Below are positions 26,045 to 40,712 of a DNA stretch of 64,000 bases, piece after piece. The position numbers and the translations under genes were made by a program. Source of the DNA: Sanderia malayensis. Its lineage: Eukaryota; Cnidaria; Scyphozoa; Semaeostomeae; Pelagiidae. The number at the start of each line of letters is the position of its first letter. Position 1 is the stretch's first letter. The stretch covers positions 124,001-188,000 of the forward strand of contig RQOL01000517.1 of NCBI GenBank assembly GCA_013076295.1. Reading direction: 5' to 3'. The notes beneath the pieces were generated by a model. That model ran no database searches. It was not told the DNA's origin and was given only the letters and a program-made list of their open reading frames with translations.

Positions 26045-29000
26045 TTCTTTCCCACAATTTCCACTAATGAAAAGTAACCATGATTCAGATAAATGACAGT
26101 AATGAAAAAAAATTCCTTCCCACAATTTACACATGAATCAACGTGAGAACAGCTAAAACTAAACAATAATAGAGGATTCATTCCCGCAATTTGCAGTAAT
26201 GAAAAATAACCTTCATCCCCACAATTTACACATGAATCCACGCAAAAACGGTAAACACATAAAAAAAAAGATAATATTCATTCCCACAATTTACACTAAT
26301 GAAAAGTGACATTCATTCCCACAATTTAGACTGATGAAAGTTGACATTGATTTTCACAACTTACACACTAATCAACATAAATATACTTAAAACTAATAAA
26401 AATTTAAAGTTCATTCCCGAAATTTACACTAATGAATAGTAACCATGATTGACATAAATTACAGTAATGAAAAAAATTCCTTCCCGCAATTTACACATGA
26501 ATCCACGCAAAAACGGTAAAAAGAGATAAAAAAGGAAATATTCATTCCCACAATTTACACTAATGAAAAGTGACATTCATTCCCACAATTTAGAATGATG
26601 AAAGGTGACATTCATTCCCACAATGTAGACTGTTGAGAAGTGACATTGATCCCCAAAATTTACACATTATTCCACGGAAAAAGAGCTAAAAAGTATATAG
26701 CATTCTTTCCGACAATTTCCACTAATGAAAAGTAACCATGATTCACATAAATTACATTAATGAAAAAAATTCTTTCCCACAATTTACACACGAATCAACG
26801 TAGGAACAGCTAAAACTAAACAATAATAGAGGATTCATTCCCGCAATTTGCAGTAATGAAAAATAACCTTCATCCCCACAATTTACACATGAATCCATGC
26901 AAAGACGGTAAAAAGAGATAAAGAAGATAATATTCATTCCCACTATTTACACTAATGAAAGGTGACATTCATTCCCACAATTTAGACTGATGAAAGTTGA
27001 CATTGATTTCCACACATTACAGTAATGAAAAAAAAATTCATTCTGACAATTTACACACGAATCCACGCAAAAACGGCAAAAACAGATAAAAAAGATAATA
27101 TTCATTCCCACCATTTACACTAATGACAAGTGACATTCATTCCCACACTTTACACATGAATCCACGCAAAAACGGTAAAAAGAGATAAACAAGATCATAT
27201 TCATTCCCACAATTTACACTAATGAAAAGTGACATTCATTCCCACAGTTTCGACTGATCAAGGGTGACATTCATTCCCACAATTTAGACAGTTGAAAAAT
27301 GACATTGATTCCCAAAATTTACACATTATTCCACCTAAAAAGAGCTAAAAAGTATATAGCATTCTTTCCGACAATTTCCACTAATGAAAAGTAACCATGA
27401 TTCACATAAATTACAGTAATGAAAAAAAATTCCTTCCCACAATTTACACGCGAATCAACGTAAGAACAGCTAAAACTAAACAATAATAGAGGATTCATTC
27501 CCACAATTTGCACCAATGAAAAGTGACATTCATTCCCACAATCTAGACTGATGAAAGTTGGCATTGATTCCCACAACTTACACATGAATCAACATAAATA
27601 CACCTAAAACTAACAAAAATAAGACATTTATTTCCACAATTTGCACTAATGAAAAGAAACATTCATTCCCATAAATTACAGTAATGAAAAAAAATTCATT
27701 CCCACAATTTCCAAACGAATCAACGCTAAAAACAGCTAAAACTAAACAATAATAGAGGATTGATTCCCGCAATTTGCAGTAATGAAAAATAACCTTCATC
27801 CCCATAATTTACACATGAATCAACCGAAAAACGGTAAAAACAGATAAAAAAGATAATATTCAGTCCCACAATTCGCACTAATGAAAGGAAACATTCATTC
27901 CCACAATTTACACACGAATCAACGTAAGAACAGCTAAAACTAAACAATAATAGAGGATTCATTCCCGCAATTTGCAGTAATGAAAAATAACCTCCATCCC
28001 CACAATTTACACATGAACCCACGCAAAAACGGTAAAAACAGATAACAAAGAATATATTCATTCCCACAATTTAGACTAATTAAAGTTGACATTGATTGCC
28101 ACAACTTACACACGAATCAACATAAACACACCTAAAAGTAATAAAAATTTAAAGTTCATTCCCACAATTTACACTAATGAAAAGTAACCATGATTCACAT
28201 AAATTACAGTAATGAAAAAAAATTCCTTCATGCCATTTACACACGAATCAATGTAAGAACAGCTAAAACTAATCAATAATAGAGCATTCATTCCCACAAT
28301 TTGCAGTAATGAAAAATACCCTTCATCCCCACAATTTACACATGGATCCACGCAAAAACGAAAAAAAGAGATAAAAAAGATAATATTCATTCCCACAATT
28401 TACACTAATGAAAGGTGACATTCATTCCCACAATTTAGACTGTTCAGAAATAACATTGATTCCCACAATTTGCACATTATTCCACGTAAAAAGAGCTAAA
28501 GAGTATATAGCATTCTTTCCCACAATTTACACTCATGAAAAGTAACCATGGTTCACATAAATGACAGTAATGAAAAAAATTCCTTCCCACAATTTACACA
28601 CGAATCAACGTATAAACAGCTAAAACTAAACAATAATAGAGGATTGATTCCCGCAATTTGCAGTAATGATAAATAACCTTCATCCCCATAATTTACACAT
28701 GAATCAACGGAAAAACGGTAAAAAGAGATAAAAAAGATAATATTCATTCCCACAATTTGCACTAATGAAAAGAAACATTCATTCCCATAATTTGCAGTAA
28801 AGAAAAATAACCTTCGTCCCCACAATTTACACACGAATCAACGTAGGAAAAGCTAAAACTAAACAATAATAGAGGATTCATTCCCGCAATTTGCAGTAAT
28901 GAAAGGTGACATTCATTCCCACAATTTAGACTTTTGAGAAATGACATTGATTCCCACAATTTACACATTATTCCACATAAAAAGAGCTAAAAAGTATATA

Positions 29001-29533
29001 GCATTCTTTCCCACAATTTACACTCATGAAAAGTAACCATGATTCACATAAATGACAGTAATGAAAAAGAATTCCTTCCCACAATTTACACACGAATCAA
29101 CGTATGAACAGCTAAAACTAAAGAATAATAGAGGATTGATTCCCGCAATTTGCAGTAATGAAAAATAACCTTCATCCCCATAATTTACACATGAATCAAC
29201 GGAATAACGGTAAAAAGAGATAAAAAAGATATATTCATTCCCACAATTTGCACTAATGAAAGAAACATTCATTCCCACAATTTGCAGTAATGAAAAATAA
29301 CATTCATCCCAACAATTTACACACGAATCAACGTAGGAACAGCTAAAACTAAACAATAATAGAGGATTCATTCCCGCAATTTGCAGTAATGAAAAATAAC
29401 CTTCATCCCCACAATTTACACATGAATCCACGCAAAAACGGGAAAAACAGATAAAAAGATAATATTCATTCCCACAATTTACACTAATGAAAAATAACCT
29501 TCATTCCCACAATTTACACTAATGAAAGGTGAC
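26045..29533. repeat. Mosaic stretch, no tandem higher-order period seen
   Basis: It consists only of recognised unit types, with segments resembling distant parts of the array. 26002-26241 resembles 37025-37264, 41136-41375 and 46797-47036. 27319-27760 resembles 48375-48820 (offset about 21056 bp). 28500-29530 resembles 55480-56480 (offset about 26.94-26.98 kb). No gene or unique DNA is present. Confidence 0.75.
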
Positions 29534-31244
29534 ATTCATTTCCACAATTTAGACTTTTGAGAAATGACATTGATTCCCACAATTTACACATTATACCACA
29601 TAAAAAGAGCTAAAAAGTATATAGCATTCTTTCCCACAATTTACACTCATGAAAAGTAACCTTGATTCACATAAATGACAGTAATGAAAGAAAATTCCTT
29701 CCCACAATTTACACACGAATTAACGTATAAACAGCTAAAACTAAACAATAATAGAGGATTGATTCCCGCAATTTGCAGTAATGAAAAATAACCTTCATCC
29801 CCATAATTTACACATGAATCAACGGAAAAACGGTAAAAAGAGATAAAAAAGATAATATTCATTCCCACAATTTGCACTAATGAAAAGAAACATTCATTCC
29901 CGCAATTTGCAGTAATGAAAAATAACCTTCATCCCCACAATTTACACATGAACCCACGCAAAAACGGTAAAAACAGATAAAAAAGATTATATTCATTCCC
30001 ACAATTTAGACTAATTAAAGTTGACATTGATTGCCACAACTTACACACGAATCAACATAAACACACCTAAAACTAATAAAAATTTAAAGTTCATTCCCAC
30101 AATTTACACTAATGAAAAGTAACCATGATTCACATAAATTACAGTAATGAAAAAAAATTCCTTCATGCAATTTACACACGAATCAACGTAAGAACAGCTA
30201 AAACTAATCAATAATAGAGCATTCATTCCCACAATTTGCAGTAATGAAAAATTACCTTCATCCCCACAATTTACACATGGATCCACGCAAAAACGGTAAA
30301 AAAAGATAACAAAGATAATATTCATTCCCACAATTTACACTAATGAAAAGTGACATTCATTCCCACAATTTAGACTGATGAAAGTTGACATTCATTTCCA
30401 CAATTTAGACTTTTGAGAAATGACATTGATTCCCACAATTTACACATTATACCACATAAAAAGAGCTAAAAAGTATATAGCATTCTTTCCCACAATTTAC
30501 ACTCATGAAAAGTAACCTTGATTCACATAAATGACAGTAATGAAAGAAAATTCCTTCCCACAATTTACACACGAATTAACGTATAAACAGCTAAAACTAA
30601 ACAATAATAGAGGATTGATTCCCGCAATTTGCAGTAATGAAAAATAACCTTCATCCCCATAATTTACACATGAATCAACGGAAAAACGGTAAAAAGAGAT
30701 AAAAAAGATAATATTCATTCCCACAATTTGCACTAATGAAAAGAAACATTCATTCCCGCAATTTGCAGTAATGAAAAATAACCTTCATCCCCACAATTTA
30801 CACATGAACCCACGCAAAAACGGTAAAACAGATAAAAAAGATTATATTCATTCCCACAATTTAGACTAATTAAAGTTGACATTGATTGCCACAACTTACA
30901 CACGAATCAACATAAACACACCTAAAACTAATAAAAATTTAAAGTTCATTCCCACAATTTACACTAATGAAAAGTAACCATGATTCACATAAATTACAGT
31001 AATGAAAAAAAATTCCTTCATGCAATTTACACACGAATCAACGTAAGAACAGCTAAAACTAATCAATAATAGAGCATTCATTCCCACAATTTGCAGTAAT
31101 GAAAAATTACCTTCATCCCCACAATTTACACATGGATCCACGCAAAAACGGTAAAAAAAGATAACAAAGATAATATTCATTCCCACAATTTACACTAATG
31201 AAAAGTGACATTCATTCCCACAATTTAGACTGATGAAAGTTGAC
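29534..31244. repeat. 856-bp tandem duplication
   Basis: Copy 1 is 29534-30389 and copy 2 is 30390-31244 (one base shorter, missing an A in a C-unit A-tract near 30829). Both share the private variant TTATACCACATAAAAAG in E and CATGGATCCACG in C. A third, more diverged copy begins near 35367. Confidence 0.9.
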
Positions 31245-31625
31245 ATTGATTCCCACAATTTACACATTGTTCCACGTAAGAAGATCTAAAAAAATATAGC
31301 ATTCTTTCCCACAAATTACACTAATGAACAGTAACATTGATTTCCACACATTACAGTAATGAAAAAAAATTCATTCCCACAATTTACACACGAATCCAAG
31401 CAAAAACGGCAAAAACAGATAAAAAAGATAATATTCATTCCCACAATTTAAACTAATGAAAAGTGACATTCACTCCCGCAATTTACAGTAATAAAAATAA
31501 GATTAATCCCACAATTTGCACATGAATCCACGCAAAAACTGTAAAAACAGATAAAGAAGATAATTTTCATTCAAACAATTTACACTAATGAAAGGTGACA
31601 TTCATTCCCACAATGTAGACTGAAG
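30390..31625. repeat. 1.2-kb dispersed duplicate, partner of 35367-36602
   Basis: It matches 35367-36602 at an offset of about 4977 bp. It includes the stretch from the K-like unit CCCACAAATTACACTAATG (near 31308) to the degenerate ATTAATCCCACAATTTGCAC (near 31503). The copies part where one reads GTAGACTGAAGAAAG and the other GTAGACTGATGAATG. Confidence 0.8.
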
Positions 31626-31833
31626 AAAGTTGACATTGATTGCCACAACTTACACACGAATCAACATAAATACACTTAAAAGTAATAAAAATTTAAAGTT
31701 CATTCCCACAATTTACACTAATGAATAGTAACCATGATTGACATAAATTACAGTAATGAAAAAAATTCCTTCCCGTAATTTACACACGAATCAACGTAAG
31801 AACAGCTAAAACTAAACAATAATAAAAGATTCA

Positions 31834-33693
31834 TTCCCACAATTTGCACTAATGAAAAGAACCATTCATTCCCACAACTTGCAGTAATGAAAAATAACCT
31901 TCTTCCCCACAATTTACACATGAATCCACGCAAAAACGGTAAAAACAGACAAAGAAGATATTATTCATTCCCACAATTTACACTAATGAAAAGTGACATT
32001 CATTCCCACAATTTACACTAATGAAAGGTGACATTCATTCCCACAATGTAGACTGTTGAGAAGTGACATTGATTCCCACAATTTGCACTAATGAAAAGAA
32101 ACATCCATTCCCACAATTTGCAGTAATGAAAAATAACCTTCATCCCCACAATTTACACATGAATCCACGCAAAAACGGAAAAAACGGATAAAAAAGATAA
32201 TATTCATTCCCACAATTTACACTAATGAAAAATAACCTTCATTCCCACAATTTACATTAATGAAAGGTGACATTCATTTCCACAATTTAGACTTTTGAGA
32301 AATGACATTGATTCCCACAATTTACACATTATTCCACATAAAAAGAGCTAAAAAGTATATAGCATTTTTTCCCACAATTTACACTAGTGAAAAGTAACCA
32401 TGATTCACATAAATTAGAGTAATGAAAAAAAATTCCATCCCACAATTTACGCATGAATCAACGTAAGAACAGCTAAAACTAAACAATAATTGAGGATTCA
32501 TTACCGCAATTTGCAGTAATGAAAAATTACCTTCATCCCCACAATTTACACATGAATCCACGCAAAAACGGTAAAAACAGATAACAAAAATAATATTCAT
32601 TCCCACAATTTACACTAATGAAAAACAAGCTTCATTCCCACAATTTACACTAATGAAAGGTGACATTCATTCCCACAATTTAGACTGTTGAGAAATGACA
32701 GTGATTCCCACAATTTACACATTATTCCACGTAAAAAGAGCTAAAGAGTATATAGCATTCTTTCCCACAATTTGCACTAATGAAAAGAACCATTCATTCC
32801 CACAACTTGCAGTAATGAAAAATAACCTTCTTCCCCACAATTTACACATGAATCCACGCAAAAACGGTAAAAACAGACAAAGAAGATATTATTCATTCCC
32901 ACAATTTACACTAATGAAAAGTGACATTCATTCCCACAATTTACACTAATGAAAGGTGACATTCATTCCCACAATGTAGACTGTTGAGAAGTGACATTGA
33001 TTCCCACAATTTGCACTAATGAAAAGAAACATCCATTCCCACAATTTGCAGTAATGAAAAATAACCTTCATCCCCACAATTTACACATGAATCCACGCAA
33101 AAACGGAAAAAACGGATAAAAAAGATAATATTCATTCCCACAATTTACACTAATGAAAAATAACCTTCATTCCCACAATTTACATTAATGAAAGGTGACA
33201 TTCATTTCCACAATTTAGACTTTTGAGAAATGACATTGATTCCCACAATTTACACATTATTCCACATAAAAAGAGCTAAAAAGTATATAGCATTTTTTCC
33301 CACAATTTACACTAGTGAAAAGTAACCATGATTCACATAAATTAGAGTAATGAAAAAAAATTCCATCCCACAATTTACGCATGAATCAACGTAAGAACAG
33401 CTAAAACTAAACAATAATTGAGGATTCATTACCGCAATTTGCAGTAATGAAAAATTACCTTCATCCCCACAATTTACACATGAATCCACGCAAAAACGGT
33501 AAAAACAGATAACAAAAATAATATTCATTCCCACAATTTACACTAATGAAAAACAAGCTTCATTCCCACAATTTACACTAATGAAAGGTGACATTCATCC
33601 CCACAATTTAGACTGTTGAGAAATGACAGTGATTCCCACAATTTACACATTATTCCACGTAAAAAGAGCTAAAGAGTATATAGCATTCTTTCC
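31834..33693. repeat. 928-bp tandem duplication
   Basis: Copy 1 is about 31834-32761 and copy 2 about 32762-33693. Both share AACGGAAAAAACGG, TTACATTAATGAAAGG, the G variant AATTAGAGTAATG and the D variant TTACGCATG. At the junction an E unit runs straight into TTTCCCACAATTTGCAC. A short plus-strand open frame (32695-32949) crosses the junction and is not credible as a gene. Confidence 0.9.
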
Positions 33694-35366
33694 CACAATT
33701 TACACTAATGAAAAGTAACCATGATTCACATAAATGACAGTAATGAAAAAAAATTCATTCCCACAATTTACACACGAATCAACGTAAGAACAGCTAAAAC
33801 TAATCAATAATAGAGGATTCATTCCCGCAATTTGCAGTAATGAAAAATAACCTTCATCCCCACAATTTACACATGAATCCACGCAAAAACGGTAAAAACA
33901 GATAAAAAGATAATATTCATTCCTACAATTTGCACTAATGAAAAGAAACATCCATTCCCACAATTTGCAGTAATGAAAAATAACCTTCATCCCCACAATT
34001 TACACACGAATCCACGTAAGAACAGCTAAAACTAAACAATAATAGAGGATTCATTCCCGCAATTTGCAGTAATGAAAAATAACCTTCATCCCCACAATTT
34101 ACACATGAATCCACGCGAAAACGGGAAAAACGGATAAAAAAGATAATATTCATTCCCACAATTTACACTAATGAAAAATAACCTTCATTCCCACAATTTA
34201 CACTAATGAAAGGTGACATTCATTTCCACAATTTAGACTTTTGAGAAATGACATTGATTCCCACAATTTACACATTATTCCACGTAAAAATAGATAAAAA
34301 GTATATAGCATTCTTTCCGACAATTTCCACTAATGAAAAGTAACCATGATTCACAAAAATTACAGTAATGAAAAAAGATTCCTTCCCACAATTTACACAC
34401 GAATCAACGTAAGAACATCTAAAACTAAACAATAATAGAGGATTCATTCCCGCAATTTGCAGTAATGAAAAATAACCTTCATCTCCACAATTTACACATG
34501 AATCCATGCAAAGACGTGAAAAAGAGATAAAGAAAATAATATTCATTCTTACAATTTGCACTAATGAAAAGTGACATTCATTCCCACAATCTTGACTGAT
34601 GAAAGTTAACATTCATTCCCATAACTTACACACAAATCAACATAAATACACCTAAAACTAATAAACATTTAAAATTCATTCCCACAATTTACACTAATGA
34701 AAAGTAACCATGATTCACATAAATTACAGTAATGGAAAAAAATTCCATCCCACAACTTACACATGAATCAACGTAAGAACAGCTAAAACTAAACAATAAT
34801 AGAGGATTCATTACCGCAATTTCCAGTAATGAAAAATAACCTTCATCCCCACAATTTACACATGAATCCACGCAAAATCGGTAAAAACAGATAAAAAAGA
34901 TAAAGTTCATTCCCACAATTTACACTAATGAAAAACAACCTTCATTCCCACAATTTACACTAATGAAAGGTGACATTCATTCCCACAATTTAGACTGTTG
35001 AGAAATGACATTGATTCCCACAATTTGCACATTATTCCACGTAAAAAGAGCTAAAGAGTATATAGCATTCTTTCCCACAATTTACACTAATGAAAAGTAA
35101 CCATGATTCACATAAATGACAGTAATGAAAAAAAATTCATTCCCACAATTTATACACGAAGCAACGTAAGAACAGCTAAAACTAATCAATAATAGAGGAT
35201 TCATTCCCGCAATTTGCAGTAATGAAAAATAACCTTCATCCCCACAATTTACACATGAATCCACGCAAAAACGGTAAAAACAGAAAAAAAGATAATATTC
35301 ATTCCCACAATTTGCACTAATGAAAAGAAACATCCATTCCCACAATTTGCAGTTATGAAAGGTGAC
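33694..35366. repeat. Mosaic stretch related to 51088-53200
   Basis: 33300-34010 matches 50690-51400 at an offset of 17388 bp. 34690-35350 matches 52540-53200 at an offset of 17850 bp. The change in offset reflects extra or missing units between the two. All sequence parses into known unit types. Confidence 0.78.
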
Positions 35367-36602
35367 ATTCATTTCCACAATTTAGACTTTTGAGAAATGA
35401 CATTGATTCCCACAATTTACACACTATTCCACATAAAAAGAGCTAAAAAGTATATAGCATTCTTTCCCACAATTTACACTCATGAAAAGTAACCATGATT
35501 CACATAAATGACAGTAATGAAAAACAATTCCTTCCCACAATTTACACACGAATCAACGTATAAACAGCTAAAACTAAACAATAATAGAGGATTGATTCCC
35601 GCAATTTGCAGTAATGAAAAATAACCTTCATCCCCATAATTTACACATGAATCAACGGAAAAATGGTAAAAAGAGATAAAAAAGATAATATTCATTCCCA
35701 CAATTTGCACTAATGAAAAGAAACATTCATTCCCGCAATTTGCAGTAATGAAAAATAACCTTCATCCCCACAATTTACACATGAACCCACGCAAAAACGG
35801 TAAAAACAGATAAAAGAGATTATATTCATTCCCACAATTTAGACTAATTAAAGTTGACATTGATTGCCACAACTTACACACGAATCAACATAAACACACC
35901 TAAAACTAATAAAAATTTAAAGTTCATTCCCACAATTTACACTAATGAAAAGTAACCATGATTCAAATAAAATACAGTAATGAAAAAAAATTCCTTCATG
36001 CACTTTACACACGAATCAACGTAAGAACAGCTAAAACTAATCAATAATAGAGCATTCATTCCCACAATTTGCAGTAATGAAAAATAACCTTCATCCCCAC
36101 AATTTACACATGGATCCACGCAAAAACGGTAAAAAAGATAACAAAGATAATATTCATTCCCACAATTTACACTAATGAAAAGTGACATTCATTCCCACAA
36201 TTTAGACTGATGAAAGTTGACATTGATTCCCACAATTTACACATTGTTCCACGTAAAAAGAGCTAAAAAATATAGCATTCTTTCCCACAAATTACACTAA
36301 TGAACAGTAACATTGATTTCCACACATTACAGTAATGAAAAAAAATTCATTCCCACAATTTACACACGAATCCAAGCAAAAACGGCAAAAACAGATAAAA
36401 AAGATAATATTCATTCCCACAATTTGAACTAATGAAAAGTGACATTCACTCCCGCAATTTACAGTAATAAAAATAAGATTAATCCCACAATTTGCACATG
36501 AATCCACGCAAAAACTGTAAAAACAGATAAAGAAGATAATTTTCATTCAAACAATTTACACTAATGAAAGGTGACATTCATTCCCACAATGTAGACTGAT
36601 GA
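35367..36602. repeat. 1.2-kb dispersed duplicate, partner of 30390-31625
   Basis: This is a diverged third copy of the 856-bp repeat plus the following roughly 380 bp. It keeps the CATGGATCCACG variant (near 36112) but has CACTATTCCACAT instead of TTATACCACAT in E. Confidence 0.8.
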
Positions 36603-39600
36603 ATGTTAACATTCATTCCCACAACATACACACGAATCAACATAAATACACCTAAAACTAATAAACTTTTAAAGTTCATTCCCACAATTTGCACTAATGA
36701 AAAGAAGCATTCATTCCCACAAATTACAGTAATAAAAAAAATTCATTCCCACAATTTCCACACAAATCAATGCTAAAAACAGCTAACGCTAATCAATAAT
36801 AGAGCATTCATTCCCACAATTTGGAGTAATGAAAAATAACCTTCATTCCCACAACTTACACATGAATCCACGCAAAGACGGTAAAAACAGATAAAGAAGA
36901 TAATATTCATTCCCACAATTTACACTAATGAAAAGTGACATTCATTTCCACAGTTTCGACTGATCAAGGGTGACATTCATTCCCACAATTTAGACAGTTG
37001 AAAAGTGACATTGATTCCCACAATTTACACATTATTCCACGTAAAAACAGCTAAAAAGTATATAGCATTCTTTTCCACAATTTCCACTAATGAAAAGTAA
37101 CCATGATTCAGATAAATGACAGTAATGAAAAAAAATTCCTTCCCACAATTTACACATGAATCAACGTGAGAACTGCTAAAACTAAACAATAATAGAGGAT
37201 TCATTCCCGCAATTTGCAGTAATGAAAAATAACCTTCATCCCCACAATTTACACATGAATCCACGCAAAAACGGTAAACACATAAAAAAAAAGATAATAT
37301 TCATTCCCACAATTTACACTAATGAAAAGTGACATTCATTCCCACAATTTAGACTGATGAAAGTTGACATTGATTTTCACAACTTACACACTAATCAACA
37401 TAAATAAACTTAAAACTAATAAAAATTTAAAGTTCATTCCCGAAATTTACACTAATGAATAGTAACCATGATTGACATAAATTACAGTAATGAAAAAAAC
37501 TCCTTCCCGCAATTTACACATGAATCAACCGTAAGAACAGCTAAAACTAATCAATAATAGAGCATTCATTCCCACAATTTGCAGTAATGAAATATAAATT
37601 TCATCCCCACAATTTACACATGAATCCACGCAAAAACGGTAAAAAGAGATAAAAAAGGAAATATTCATTCCCACAATTTACACTAATGAAAAGTGACATT
37701 CATTCCCACAATTTAGACTGATGAAAGGTGACATTCATTCCCACAATGTAGACTGTTGAGAAGTGACATTGATCCCCACAATTTACACATTATTCCACGG
37801 AAAAAAGAGCTAAAAAGTTTATAGCATTCTTTCCGACAATTTCCACTAATGAAAGTAACCATGATTCACATAAATTACAGTAATGAAAAAATTCTTCCCA
37901 CAATTTACACACGAATCAACGTCGGAACAGCTAAAACTAAACAATAATAGGGATTCATTCCCGCAATTTTGCAGTAATGAAAAATAACTTCATCCCCACA
38001 ATTTACACATGAATCCATGCAAAGACGGTAAAAAGAGATAAAGAAGAAATATTCATTCCCACCATTTACACTAATGACAAGTGACATTCATTCCACAATT
38101 TTGACTGATGAAATTTGACATTGATCCCACAATTTACGTAATGAAAAATACATCAGTCTCACAATTTACACATGAATCCACGCAAAACAGCAAAAACAAG
38201 TAAAAAACATTCCAATCCCCACATTTGCACTAATTGAAAAGTGACATTCATTCCCACAATTTACACATGATCCACGCAAAAACGGTTAAAAAAGATTAAA
38301 CAAGATCATATTCATTCCCACAATTTACATTAATGAAAAGTGACATTCATTCCACAGTTCGATGATCAAGGGTGACATCTCATTCCCACAATTTAGACTA
38401 TATAAATTGACCATTGATTGCCACAACTTACAGACGAATCAACATAAACACACCTAAAAATAATAAAAATTTAAAGTTCATTCCCACAATTTACACTAAT
38501 GAAAAGTAACCATGATTCACATAAAATTACAGTAATGAAAAAAAATTGCTTCATGCCATTTACCACACGAATCAATGTAAGAACAGCTAAAACTAATCAA
38601 TAAATAGAGCATTCATTCCCACAATTTGCGATAATGAAAAATAACCTTCATCCCACCAATTTACACATGGATCCACGCAAAAACGGTAAAAAGATAAAAA
38701 AGATAATATTCATTCCCACAATTTAAACTAATGAAAAGTAACATTCATTCCCACCAATTTAGACTTTTGAGAAATGACTTTGGATTCCCACAATTTACAC
38801 ATTATTCCACATAAATAGAGCTAAAAAAGTCTATAGCATTCTTTCCCACAATTTACACTCATGAAAAGTAACCATGATTCACAATAATGACAGTAATGAA
38901 AAAGAATTCCTTCCCACAATTTACACAAGAATCAACGTATAAACAGCTAAAACTAAACAATAATAGAGGATTGATTCCCGCGATTTGCAGTAATGAAAAA
39001 TAACCTTCATACCCATAATTTACACATGAATCAACGGAAAAACGGTAAAAAGAGATAAAAAAGATAATATTCATTCCCACAATTTGCACTAATGAAAAGA
39101 AACATTCATTCCCACAATTTGCAGTAATGAAAAATAACCTTCATCCCACAATTTACACACGAATCAACGTAGGAACAGCTAAAACTAAACAATAATAGAG
39201 GATTCATTCCCGCAATTTGCAGTAATGAAAAATAACCTTCGTCCCCACAATTTACACATGAATCCACGCAAAAACGGGAAAAACAGATAAAAAAGATAAT
39301 ATTCATTCCCACAATTTACACTAATGAAAAACAACCTTCATTCCCACAATTTACACTAATGAAAGGTGACATTCATTTCCACAATTTAGACTTTTGAGAA
39401 ATGACATTGATTCCCACAATTTACACATTATTCCACATAAAAAGAGCTAAAAAGTATATAGCATTCTTTCCCACAATTTACACTCATGAAAAGTAACCAT
39501 GATTCACATAAATGACAGTAATGAAAGAAAATTCCTTCCCACAATTTACACACGAATCAACGTATAAACAGCTAAAACTAAACAATAATAGAGGATTGAT

Positions 39601-40712
39601 TCCCGCAATTTGCAGTAATGAAAAATAACCTTCATCCCCACAATTTACACATGAATCCACGCAAAAATGGTAAAAACAGATAAAAAGATAATATTCATTC
39701 CCACAATTTGCACTAATGAAAAGAAACATTCATTCCCGCAATTTGCAGTAATGAAAAATAACCTTCATCCCCACAATTTACACATGAACCCACGCAAAAA
39801 CGGTAAAAACAGATAAAAAAGATTATATTCATTCCCACAATTTAGACTATTTAAAGTTGACATTGATTGCCACAACTTACACACGAATCAACATAAACAC
39901 ACCTAAAACTAATAAAAATTTAAAGTTCATTCCCACAATTTACACTAATGAAAAGTAACCATGATTCACATAAATTACAGTAATGAAAAAAAATTCCTTC
40001 ATGCAATTTACACACGAATCAACGTAAGAACAGCTAAAACTAAACAATAATAAAATATTCATTCCCACAATTTGCACTAATGAAAAGAACCATTCATTCC
40101 CACAACTTGCAGTAATGAAAAATAACCTTCTTCCCCACAGTTTACACATGAATCCACGCAAAAACGGTAAAAACAGACAAAGAAGATATTATTCATTCCC
40201 ACAATTTACACTAATGAAAAGTGACATTCATTCCCACAATTTACACTAATGAAGAGTGACATTCATTCCCACAATGTAGACTGTTGAGAAGTGACATTGA
40301 TTCCCACAATTTACACATTATTCCACGTAAAAAGAGCCAAAAAGTATATAGCATTCTTTCCGACAATTTCCACTAATGAAAAGTAACCATGATTCACATA
40401 AATTACAGTAATGAAAAAATTTCCATCATGCAATTTGCACACGAATCAACGTAAGAAAAGCTAAAACTAATCAATAATAGAGCATTCATTCCCACCATTT
40501 ACACTAATGACAAGTGACATTCATTCCCACAATTTTGACTGATGAAAGTTGACATTGATTCCCACAATTTACAGTAATGAAAAATAACATTCAGTCTCAC
40601 AATTTACACATGAATCCACGCAAAAACAGCAAAAACAAGTAAAAAAAAAACATTCAATCCCACAATTTGCACTAATGAAAAGTGACATTCATTCCCACAA
40701 TCTAGACTGATG
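36603..40712. repeat. 4.1-kb higher-order repeat, copy P1
   Basis: It matches the following copy from 40713 at an offset of about 4111 bp over its first 1.2 kb; the shared sequence begins near CACCTAAAACTAATAAACTTTTAAAG (36648 and 40759). From about 37360 to 39980 it also matches 42220-44840 at 4859-4867 bp. Between about 37845 and 38890 it is crowded with one- and two-base indels absent from that partner. Confidence 0.78.

Noticed and set aside
32695..32949. Plus-strand open frame of 84 codons
   Set aside because: It is an accident of the 928-bp duplication junction and consists wholly of E, A, B and C units.
37845..38890. A boundary or fossil edge of the array, suggested by its degeneracy
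   Set aside because: The unit order continues unchanged across it and matches 42700-43760 throughout. The changes are small indels rather than the spread of substitutions expected from old, decaying satellite.
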